The translations under genes and the position numbers were made by a program. A DNA stretch of 18,943 nt from GW2011-AR5 sp041645025 (GTDB taxonomy: Archaea; Aenigmatarchaeota; Aenigmatarchaeia; GW2011-AR5). Where the stretch lies: assembly GCA_041645025.1 (NCBI GenBank), contig JBAZQV010000014.1:1-18943 (forward strand), given 5' to 3'. The notes beneath the pieces were generated by a model. The model did not search any database. It had not been told where the DNA came from and saw nothing but the letters and a program-made list of their open reading frames with translations. Shown here in pieces: positions 6,840 to 13,013 of the stretch. Every line of letters begins with the position of its first letter. The first letter of the stretch is position 1.

Positions 6840-7752
6840 CGCGCTTGATGCAGTACTTTTCAGCGAGATCGTCAGCCCACATTTCTACTCCGCTTTCCAG
6901 TTGGGCTCTTTTTATTAGCAGCAAGCCATCCTTTGTCATCACAAAAATTCCTTTTTTGTTTTCTATTTCAAATATTTCGCCTGGTTTACAGTTGGCCTTA
7001 TCATCAACCTGCGCCTGCCATACGTAAAGCTTTTTCTTTTTCCAGAAAGTAAAAGCCCCTGGAAATGGGTGTGTCTGCGCTCTTATCCAGTTGTAAATCT
7101 GTCTGGAGCCTGCATTCCAGTCTATGACACCGTCATCTGGCTTCCGCCTGGTAGTATATGTCACCTCATTAGGGTCTTGCTTGATTCTTCTAACAGTATC
7201 ATTTCGTATGTCATCTATATTCTCCAGGACGAGCTCGGCACTGGCGATGTCGGATTTCGAGTGTAAAGTACTTATGTCATCCCTGTCGTCTATGTCAAAC
7301 TCTTTCTGGGCTATTATATCGCCGTCATCCGGTCTCTCCGCCAGGTAGAAAAGAGTGACTCCTGTCTTTCTGTCGCCCCTTATGAGAGCCCAGTTTAGCG
7401 AAGCTGCGCCGCGGTTTTTCGGGAGTAACGACGCGTGTACGCCTATGCAGCCTTTTTTGGGAATGCTTAATATATCTTTTGAGATTATCTGGGACCATCC
7501 AAGTTCAAAAATAACGTCTGGGTCGGATTCTTTTATTTGTTTTACTACAAATTTGTCATTTATGTTTGTTACTTTGTAAAGTCTTATATTATTTTGTTTC
7601 GCTAAATCATCCATAAGAACAAAACGGCTCTTTTCAACCCCGAGAGAGTCTTCTAATGTATAAACAGCTACAATCTCGTCTCTGCCATCTCTTATTAGAG
7701 CCTCTAGACATTTTCTTGTAAGTAAAGTAGGGCCAATTATAATAATTCTCAT
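6823..7752 (-). CDS. 10-formyl-THF-dependent formyltransferase, probably of a nucleotide sugar (Fmt/ArnA fold)
   Basis: A 309-residue member of the formyl-transferase fold with the C-terminal Fmt-like domain. The N-terminal Rossmann half begins MRIIIIGPT. The active-site block is GVHASLLPKNRGAASLNWA (about residues 104-122), with His106, and PDDGDII with the conserved Asp at about 142. The usual catalytic Asn two residues before the His is Gly104. The C-terminal half includes DDGVIDW and RAQTHPFPGAF, typical of Fmt/ArnA. Archaea start proteins with unformylated Met, so a tRNA substrate is unlikely; a 4-amino sugar is the expected acceptor. I start at ATG 7752; the upstream codon at 7761 is TTG. 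FolD and MTHFS, two genes downstream of the toroid gene, could supply the donor. Confidence 0.82.
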   Translation of the reverse strand: MRIIIIGPTLLTRKCLEALIRDGRDEIVAVYTLEDSLGVEKSRFVLMDDLAKQNNIRLYKVTNINDKFVVKQIKESDPDVIFELGWSQIISKDILSIPKKGCIGVHASLLPKNRGAASLNWALIRGDRKTGVTLFYLAERPDDGDIIAQKEFDIDDRDDISTLHSKSDIASAELVLENIDDIRNDTVRRIKQDPNEVTYTTRRKPDDGVIDWNAGSRQIYNWIRAQTHPFPGAFTFWKKKKLYVWQAQVDDKANCKPGEIFEIENKKGIFVMTKDGLLLIKRAQLESGVEMWADDLAEKYCIKRGDFLG

Positions 7753-7765
7753 AAATATCAAAGAA

Positions 7766-8731
7766 TCAATTATTCATATGGGACCTTTCCCACTCTATAT
7801 TCTTTCTTAGGCCTTCGTCTATATCAATCATCGGCTCCCAGCCAAAAAGTTTTTTAGCTTTACTGTAATCGCAGCAAAGCCTGTTAACCTCTGCAAGCCT
7901 TTCTCCCTGATGTACTATTTTTGATTTTGAGCCGCTTATGTCAATTATCTTTTTTGCAACTTCGTTTATGCTTACGTCTTTGGAAGTGCCGAAATTGACA
8001 ACTTCGCCTATTGCCTTCTTTTCGGACCCCATTATCATGAAGGCCTTTATCATGTCGTCAATATATGTGAAGTCCCTGCTCTGATTACCAGTGCCATATA
8101 TCGGAAGGTCCTTGCCCTGAAGTGCAAGCTTGATAAATTTAGGTATTACGTCATAGGTGTGTCTTGGACCGTAAGTGTTAAACGGGCGTATTATAGCTAT
8201 AGGAAGTTTGTAGGTGTTCCAGTAAGCAAAACAATATCTGTCTGCAGCAGCCTTCGAAGCAGCGTAAGGAGATGTGGGATTAAGCGGATGCTTTTCATCG
8301 ATAGGAGCATACTGCGCTGTGCCGTATATCTCGCTTGAAGATGTGCATACTACCTGCTGCACTTCCTGAAGTCTCATCACGGCATGCAGAACATTCAAAG
8401 TGCCAATCAGGTTTGTTTCCATAACTTCGAGCGGGTGTTCAAAAGAATTAGGTACATAGGCGTCTGCAGCCAGATGAAAAATAATCTGTGGGTTGTTCTT
8501 TTCTATTAGTTTTATAGAATCCGGATTTGATATATTACCGGTTATTATTGTCTTTAATTTATCTTTTATATGACCTATGTTTTTCAGTTTGTACTGGACT
8601 GTCCCAGTTTGTGAATTACCCCTGACATAAACAGATACGTCAGCGCCCAAGCTAACGAGTTTCTCTGTGAGATGCGAGCCCATGAACCCGTCTGCGCCTG
8701 TTACAAGAACCCTCACGCCATCCAAATTCAT
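7766..8731 (-). CDS. Extended SDR nucleotide-sugar dehydratase/epimerase
   Basis: A 321-residue NAD(P)-dependent enzyme of the extended SDR family. LVTGADGFMGSHL near the N-terminus is the GxxGxxG cofactor loop, TSSSEIYG holds the catalytic Ser, and YAASKAA the YxxxK pair. RPFNTYGPRHTYDVIP and GNQSRDFTYIDD form the substrate region. The GADGFxGSHLTE opening resembles LegB-type UDP-GlcNAc 4,6-dehydratases and related epimerases, but I cannot tell dehydratase from 4-epimerase. I start at ATG 8731, because the ATG at 8767 overlaps the likely TATA box. It heads the group SDR, formyltransferase, toroid protein. A 4-keto sugar would need an aminotransferase before N-formylation, and none is visible in the window. 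Confidence 0.8.
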   Translation of the reverse strand: MNLDGVRVLVTGADGFMGSHLTEKLVSLGADVSVYVRGNSQTGTVQYKLKNIGHIKDKLKTIITGNISNPDSIKLIEKNNPQIIFHLAADAYVPNSFEHPLEVMETNLIGTLNVLHAVMRLQEVQQVVCTSSSEIYGTAQYAPIDEKHPLNPTSPYAASKAAADRYCFAYWNTYKLPIAIIRPFNTYGPRHTYDVIPKFIKLALQGKDLPIYGTGNQSRDFTYIDDMIKAFMIMGSEKKAIGEVVNFGTSKDVSINEVAKKIIDISGSKSKIVHQGERLAEVNRLCCDYSKAKKLFGWEPMIDIDEGLRKNIEWERSHMNN

Positions 8732-8764
8732 TAACACCACTATTAAAAAAGAATGTGAAGAAAG

Positions 8765-8775
8765 CATTTAAAGTG
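8765..8775 (-). promoter_or_regulatory. TATA-like box for the SDR-formyltransferase-toroid operon
   Basis: On the minus strand CACTTTAAATG is centred near 8769. A start about 26 nt downstream leaves a 10-12 nt leader before ATG 8731. It shares the 105-nt divergent gap with the GT2 promoter. Confidence 0.5.
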
Positions 8776-8795
8776 TGTCTAGTGCAAAACTAAAA

Positions 8796-8804
8796 GTATA
8801 TTTA
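8796..8804 (+). promoter_or_regulatory. TATA-like box for the GT2 glycosyltransferase gene
   Basis: GTATATTTA is centred about 37 nt before ATG 8837, giving a leader of about 11 nt that contains AAGGT (8826-8830), 6 nt before the start. A second AT-rich candidate, CTATAAAAC at 8806-8814, would give a leaderless transcript. Confidence 0.45.
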
Positions 8805-8836
8805 ACTATAAAACCTTTTTCTCTGAAGGTAGTTCT

Positions 8837-9766
8837 ATGATAGATATAAGTGTAATCATACCGACTTACAACAAAAAAAATATGTTAATTGGACTAATAA
8901 AAGCTCTTCGTAACCAAGACTATCCTAAAAAAAATTACGAAATAATTGTAGTTGACGATGGTTCCAATGATGGTACCGAAGAACTCGTTAAATCTATCAA
9001 AACTACGAATACTATTTACATAAAGCAAATTAATTCAGGCCCTGCCGAGGCAAGGAATAAAGGAATAAAAATAGCCCGTGGTAAAATAATTACATTTATA
9101 GATGACGATTGTATACCATCATCGAGCTGGTTAAAATCCATAAAAAGTAAATTTGTAAATAAAGTTGTTGCGGTTGAAGGCAAAACCGTAACAAATGGGC
9201 GGCTCTATCCAGATTCTCATTATATAAAAAATGAATCTGGTGGCATGTACGTAACATGTAACATGGCTTTTCGTGCTTCTGAAATAAGAAAAGGCTTCGA
9301 CAAAAAATATCGTTATCCAAACCGCGAGGATTCAGATTTAGCATTTAGTTTATTAAAAAATGGGGGAAAAATAATCTTTTCAGAAGGTACAGTAGTTAAC
9401 CACAGACTAGGCAAGAATTCAATAAAGAGTATGATGAGGAAAAAGTTTTATTTTGAATCTGATGTATTACTGTTCAAAAAATATCCCAAGCTTTATAAAA
9501 AATATATAAAATTTCCATCCGACCTGTTTGCTCCCTTGTATTTTTTATTTACAATATTATCGATAGTAAATATATTTTCATTATTGGGTATTATTATTGC
9601 GGGGCTAATAGAGATAAAGTACAGAAAATACGCATTTAGTACGGAATCGTTCGTAAAACTTCTTATCGTACAGACAATAGGCTCCTTTGTAAATGTTTTT
9701 GTAGTTGCAGCAGGCTGTATAAAGTACAGAGTAAATCCACTGAGATTTTTTTCTATTTTGACTTGA
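8837..9766 (+). CDS. Family 2 glycosyltransferase with C-terminal membrane anchor
   Basis: A 309-residue inverting GT-A transferase. SVIIPTYNK opens the fold, IIVVDDGSNDGT binds the nucleotide sugar, SGPAEARNKGI and FIDDDCIPS give the metal-binding DxD, and REDSDLAF carries the probable catalytic acidic residues. The last 80 residues contain two hydrophobic helices separated by a basic stretch, anchoring it at the inner face of the membrane. Donor and acceptor are unknown. Sampled lines contain about 28-30% G+C by hand count against about 50% in the neighbouring decarboxylase gene, and it is on the opposite strand, so it may be a later insertion. Its 3' end overlaps the end of the convergent decarboxylase gene by 14 nt. 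Confidence 0.85.
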   Translation: MIDISVIIPTYNKKNMLIGLIKALRNQDYPKKNYEIIVVDDGSNDGTEELVKSIKTTNTIYIKQINSGPAEARNKGIKIARGKIITFIDDDCIPSSSWLKSIKSKFVNKVVAVEGKTVTNGRLYPDSHYIKNESGGMYVTCNMAFRASEIRKGFDKKYRYPNREDSDLAFSLLKNGGKIIFSEGTVVNHRLGKNSIKSMMRKKFYFESDVLLFKKYPKLYKKYIKFPSDLFAPLYFLFTILSIVNIFSLLGIIIAGLIEIKYRKYAFSTESFVKLLIVQTIGSFVNVFVVAAGCIKYRVNPLRFFSILT

Positions 9767-10673
9767 AATAATCTATAGTACTTTTCAACCCGTGTCTTAT
9801 GTCAACGTTAGGTTCCCAGCCAAGCAGGTTTTTTGCTTTAGTAATATCCGGTCTGCGGCGTGTCGGGTCATCCACAGGCATGTCCTTGAAGATGATTTCA
9901 GATTTCGACCCTGTTAGTTCAATTATAATATCAGCAAGTTCAAGCATGGTAATTTCCGACGGATTGCCAAGGTTTATTACCTGTCCGCGTGCCTTGTCAG
10001 AGACCATTGTCCTCTCCAGGCCTTTTATCATATCAGAAATATAGCAGAAGGATCTTGTCTGCTTGCCGTCTCCGTAGATAGTTATTGGTTTGTTAGAAAG
10101 TGCTTGTGTAATGAAGTTCGGTACGACTCTACCATCATTCTTGTTCATGCAAGGACCGTAAGTATTGAAAAGTCTTACTATTCTCCAGTCAACGCCGCTA
10201 AAACTGGATACAAGCGCCTCGCCAAAACGCTTCCCTTCGTCATAACATGAACGGGGACCGTTCGGATTCACATTACCGAAATAAGTTTCCTTTTGCGGGT
10301 GCTCCTTTGGATCGCCGTAAACTTCTGACGAAGACGCAAAAAGAAATCTTGCATTATTCTTTTCTGCTAATGTGAGCAAGTTCATTGTCCCAACAGAGTT
10401 CGCAAGGAGCGTCTCTACAGGATGTTTTTGGTAATGAACAGGGCTTGCCGGAGAGGCTAAATGAAAAATGAAGTCTATCTTCTCCTCCAAATTTATGGGA
10501 TTAATTACATTGTGGTTGACAAAAACAAAATTATTGTTATCTATGTTGATATTTTCCCTATGACCAGTTATCATATTGTCCAGGCAGACAACACGGTAGC
10601 CCTTCTCAATCAGGTCTTTGCAGAGCCACGAACCTATGAAGCCCGCCCCGCCAGCAACTAAGCATGTTTTCAT
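9753..10673 (-). CDS. uxs: UDP-glucuronate decarboxylase (UDP-xylose synthase)
   Basis: Converts UDP-glucuronate to UDP-xylose with enzyme-bound NAD. The 306 residues carry family-specific signatures: VAGGAGFIGSWL, HLASPASPVHYQKHPVETL, ASSSEVYGDPKEHPQKE, NPNGPRSCYDEGKR with the YxxxK pair, NTYGPCMNKNDGRVVPNFI and GDGKQTRSFCYISD. The ASPASP and PRSCYDEGKR blocks are what distinguish Uxs from dTDP-glucose dehydratases and epimerases. The start ATG overlaps the upstream stop as ATGA and is preceded by GGTGAG at 10679-10684, so translation is coupled. The nucleotidyltransferase directly upstream and Ugd further upstream complete the route to its substrate. Confidence 0.88.
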   Translation of the reverse strand: MKTCLVAGGAGFIGSWLCKDLIEKGYRVVCLDNMITGHRENINIDNNNFVFVNHNVINPINLEEKIDFIFHLASPASPVHYQKHPVETLLANSVGTMNLLTLAEKNNARFLFASSSEVYGDPKEHPQKETYFGNVNPNGPRSCYDEGKRFGEALVSSFSGVDWRIVRLFNTYGPCMNKNDGRVVPNFITQALSNKPITIYGDGKQTRSFCYISDMIKGLERTMVSDKARGQVINLGNPSEITMLELADIIIELTGSKSEIIFKDMPVDDPTRRRPDITKAKNLLGWEPNVDIRHGLKSTIDYFKSK

Positions 10674-11488
10674 GGATTCTCACCTTTGTGATTTGTAGGC
10701 GGCGGAATTATAAGGCCATCATGCGCCATTTTATTTGCATTCTCATAAGACTCAATCGTGCTTATGTCTATCCAGTAAGGCAGCTTAGTAACGAAAGCGG
10801 CAAGTTTGCCATTTTTCGCGAGTATGGGAAAAACAGAATTTTCCACCTTTGTGCTTTCGCGTGGCAGTAGATCAAAAACATCACTCAGTTCTAATATGTA
10901 ATAACCGCCGTTAGCTAGGTTTGACGGAGCCTGGCCAAGCGGTGGCTTCTCCACAAAGTTCTCAACTAAATCAAATCCGCTAGACTTCTTTATCTTAGCT
11001 ATGCCAAACCTGTGCAACTCGTTCTGAGGCGCCTCGAAAAGAAGAACCGTTGCAGATGTGCCTAAAGCTTCCCTGCAGCGGTCATGATAATCTATCATTT
11101 TCTTGATGTCAAATTGCGTGAGGTTGTCCCCGTAAACAACAAGCATCTTTCCGTCGTGCAGGTTCATCTCCTCTAATATATATCGTATGTCACCGGCGGT
11201 TTCGCGCTGTGGTGTGGGTATAGTGCGTACTTTGCATGGGTAGTTCATATTCTTCAGGTAGGAGTCTATGTTTATCCCATGTATATGAGAAAGTGTTCGC
11301 TCTTCCATGTCATTGCCGCTTGTGCCTGAAACTGCAACAATTATCTCATCTATGCTATCAGCCAGAATGCTCCTTATAACCCAATCTATCATCGGTTTGC
11401 CGTGAACTGGCAGCAGAGGTTTTGGTATGCCATAGGTAAGCGGTCTGAGCCGTGTTCCCTTTCCTGCAGCCAGAATAATCGCTTTCAT
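10670..11488 (-). CDS. Sugar-1-phosphate nucleotidyltransferase (probable UTP-glucose-1-phosphate uridylyltransferase)
   Basis: Makes an NDP-sugar and pyrophosphate from NTP and a sugar-1-phosphate. The 272 residues begin with the hallmark AILAAGKGTRLRPLT, followed by IPKPLLPVHGKPM (substrate-binding Lys) and VVYGDNL (metal-binding Asp). FVEKPP and the ANGGYYIL region are also typical. There is no left-handed helix acyltransferase domain. Specificity between UTP-glucose and dTTP-glucose cannot be read from motifs; the neighbouring Ugd and Uxs favour UDP-glucose. It has an AAGGGA-like site about 7 nt before ATG 11488 and an unusually long, hairpin-rich upstream region. Confidence 0.87.
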   Translation of the reverse strand: MKAIILAAGKGTRLRPLTYGIPKPLLPVHGKPMIDWVIRSILADSIDEIIVAVSGTSGNDMEERTLSHIHGINIDSYLKNMNYPCKVRTIPTPQRETAGDIRYILEEMNLHDGKMLVVYGDNLTQFDIKKMIDYHDRCREALGTSATVLLFEAPQNELHRFGIAKIKKSSGFDLVENFVEKPPLGQAPSNLANGGYYILELSDVFDLLPRESTKVENSVFPILAKNGKLAAFVTKLPYWIDISTIESYENANKMAHDGLIIPPPTNHKGENP

Positions 11489-11512
11489 TACAAATCCCTT
11501 TTCTTACGAAGA

Positions 11513-11536
11513 TGTTGCAAAGCTTGCTTTGCGACA
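11513..11536. repeat. Inverted repeat (11-bp arms, 2-nt loop)
   Basis: TGTTGCAAAGC and GCTTTGCGACA flank TT. Ten of eleven positions are complementary, and the odd one is a T-G wobble if read on the plus strand. The core AAGC-TT-GCTT resembles the next palindrome. Confidence 0.75.
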
Positions 11537-11538
11537 CA

Positions 11539-11557
11539 CATGAAGCTTTGCTTCATG
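11539..11557. repeat. Perfect inverted repeat (8-bp arms, 3-nt loop)
   Basis: CATGAAGC and GCTTCATG flank TTT, with all eight pairs perfect. It lies 2 nt from the preceding palindrome and shares the core AAGC..GCTT. Confidence 0.8.
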
Positions 11558-11563
11558 ATGAAA

Positions 11564-11604
11564 GGTCTTTGTGAACCCCAAAAGAAATGGTGTTCTTCAA
11601 GACC
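11564..11604. repeat. Nested inverted repeat
   Basis: The outer arms GGTCTT and AAGACC (6 bp) enclose an inner stem, GAACCCCA paired with TGGTGTTC with one mismatch, around a 7-nt loop. A 3-nt internal loop separates the two stems. Confidence 0.65.
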
Positions 11605-11638
11605 CCATCTTCAAATATTATTTTATTCTCCATACATC

Positions 11639-11646
11639 TTTTATAA
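11639..11646 (-). promoter_or_regulatory. TATA-like box for the nucleotidyltransferase-uxs operon
   Basis: On the minus strand TTATAAAA is preceded by a purine-rich GGAAAGAAAAAT stretch that could act as a BRE. It is the only good TATA match between ugd and the nucleotidyltransferase. A second weaker AT-rich stretch lies at 11612-11624. Confidence 0.5.
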
Positions 11647-11664
11647 TATTTTTCTTTCCAAAGA

Positions 11665-11689
11665 AAGGAGTTTTACCAGCAAACTCCTT
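11665..11689 (-). terminator. Hairpin spanning the ugd stop codon, possible terminator
   Basis: A perfect 9-bp stem (AAGGAGTTT and AAACTCCTT) with a 7-nt loop is followed on the minus strand by TCTTTGG. The ugd stop codon lies at the start of the loop on the plus-strand numbering (11673-11675). The stem plus a pyrimidine tail looks like an intrinsic terminator, but archaeal termination normally needs only a U-tract, so this is tentative. Confidence 0.45.
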
Positions 11690-12956
11690 CCGCGCCTGAA
11701 ACCTTAGACTTGTCAAGGACTCTCCTGCCTTCTATTATTATTTTACTATTCATGACGTTGAAGTCCTTATCGCTAAGTCTCTTGAACTCGTCCCATCCTG
11801 TAAGAATCAAACATGCGTCCGAACAGCTGAGTGCGTCGCTAACCGAACTGCAGTAGTTAATATCAGGATATAGTTTCCTCATATTCGTGGATGCCTTTGG
11901 ATCATAAGAATTAATTTTGCAGTTGTGTTTTAGCAGTTCAGATATTATAATTATAGAAGGCGCGTCCCTTATATCATCAGTTCCTTCTTTGAATGCAAGA
12001 CCTAAAACAGCTATTGTCTTCCCGTCTAGATTCGGAAGTTTTTTCTTGAGCAAATTGACTATCTTAAGTGGCTGGTCTTTGTTGATATCCAGAACTGTAT
12101 TAAGAATCTTTGATTCTGAATGCAATTCTTTTGATTTAGCCAGAAGTGCTTCAACATCTTTCCTAAAGCAGCTGCCGCCAAAGCCTATTCCTGCCTGGAG
12201 AAAATGCGTAGATATTCTTTTATCCATACCCATTCCCTCGGCCACATCATAAACATCTATTCCAAGATTTTTGCACATATTTCCTATCTCATTGATGAAT
12301 GTGATTTTCGTAGCGAGAAAGGCGTTAGAAGCGTATTTGATAAGTTCAGCTGTCTTAAGATTTGTCCTCATCATAGGCGCCTTAAAGTTGCTGTAAAGTT
12401 TTTCTAAAAGATCCCCGGATTTTCTATCCAGTTCGCCTATGACTATCCTGTCCGGGCTGAAAAAATCCTCTAGAGCCTTGCCTTCTCTGAGAAATTCCGG
12501 ATTCACGCAAACCCCAAAATCCCTGCCTGCCTTTTTACCAGACTTCTCAAGAATAGGTATTACAATCTTTTCTGTTGTTTCTGGAAGTACTGTAGATTTT
12601 ACAACCACAGTACAGTAATTTTTGTCCTTAATAAAATTAGCTATATCTGCAGAAGCGCTCTCAATATACTTAAGATCTATGGCACCGCTGTCCTTTGATG
12701 GTGTGCCGACGGCGATGAATACGAAATCGGTTTCTTTGATGCTTTCAATGTCAGTAGTGGCGTGCAGCTTGTTTTCTTGCAGCGCTTGTGAAAGCATCTT
12801 TTCCAGGCCATCCTCGTATATTGGTGCCTCGCCATTGTTTATCTTACTAACCTTCTCTTCGTCAATGTCAACACAAACAACATCATGGCCAAGATTGGCA
12901 AAGCCTACAGCTGTACATAAGCCCACATAGCCAGAACCGACAATAATTATTTTCAT
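11673..12956 (-). CDS. ugd: UDP-glucose 6-dehydrogenase
   Basis: Oxidises UDP-glucose to UDP-glucuronate with two NAD+. The 427 residues show the complete family architecture: IVGSGYVGLCTAVGFANLGHD (N-terminal NAD fold), VGTPS, NPEFLREGKALEDF, the central helix ELIKYASNAFLATKI, GIGFGGSCFRKD with the catalytic Cys, and LGLAFKEGTDDIRDAPS in the C-terminal domain. A UDP-ManNAc dehydrogenase (WecC) shares this layout, but the YASNAFLATKITFINE and GFGGSCFRKD blocks together with the Uxs neighbour favour UDP-glucose. I start at ATG 12956; the codon at 12965 is TTG. It lies 44 nt downstream of the radical SAM gene and is probably co-transcribed with it. Confidence 0.92.
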   Translation of the reverse strand: MKIIIVGSGYVGLCTAVGFANLGHDVVCVDIDEEKVSKINNGEAPIYEDGLEKMLSQALQENKLHATTDIESIKETDFVFIAVGTPSKDSGAIDLKYIESASADIANFIKDKNYCTVVVKSTVLPETTEKIVIPILEKSGKKAGRDFGVCVNPEFLREGKALEDFFSPDRIVIGELDRKSGDLLEKLYSNFKAPMMRTNLKTAELIKYASNAFLATKITFINEIGNMCKNLGIDVYDVAEGMGMDKRISTHFLQAGIGFGGSCFRKDVEALLAKSKELHSESKILNTVLDINKDQPLKIVNLLKKKLPNLDGKTIAVLGLAFKEGTDDIRDAPSIIIISELLKHNCKINSYDPKASTNMRKLYPDINYCSSVSDALSCSDACLILTGWDEFKRLSDKDFNVMNSKIIIEGRRVLDKSKVSGAEGVCW

Positions 12957-12992
12957 GCCTACCAACTAAAATGTGACTCCCGAAAACTTAAG

Positions 12993-13013
12993 AAGCGGTA
13001 TTACTTGCCGCTT
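12993..13013 (-). terminator. Hairpin spanning the radical SAM stop codon, possible terminator
   Basis: A 6-bp stem (AAGCGG and CCGCTT) with a 9-nt loop that contains the TAA stop (13001-13003). A short T-rich stretch follows on the minus strand. With only a 6-bp stem and a gene 44 nt further on, it might be attenuating or have no function. Confidence 0.3.

Larger units (their letters stand above)
11489..11616 (-). promoter_or_regulatory. Hairpin-rich probable 5' leader of the nucleotidyltransferase-uxs operon
   Basis: If transcription starts about 26 nt downstream of the TATA-like box at 11639-11646, the leader is near 128 nt, far longer than the 0-18 nt seen elsewhere in this window. It would fold into three consecutive stem-loops (11564-11604, 11539-11557, 11513-11536) ending about 12 nt before the ribosome binding site. 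It matches no riboswitch class I recognise. It could be a regulatory leader, a small RNA, or simply a patch of repeated palindromes. Confidence 0.4.

Noticed and set aside
6823..7752. Reading the formyltransferase as methionyl-tRNA formyltransferase (fmt)
   Set aside because: Archaea begin translation with unformylated Met, and the gene sits among nucleotide-sugar genes.
8732..8767. N-terminal extension of the SDR to ATG 8767
   Set aside because: It would overlap the likely TATA box and add a hydrophobic stretch not found at the start of extended SDRs, which begin just before the GxxGxxG loop.
11513..11604. tRNA or CRISPR repeats in the hairpin-rich gap
   Set aside because: There is no cloverleaf with anticodon and T-arm signature, and the palindromes are not regularly spaced copies of one sequence separated by unique spacers.
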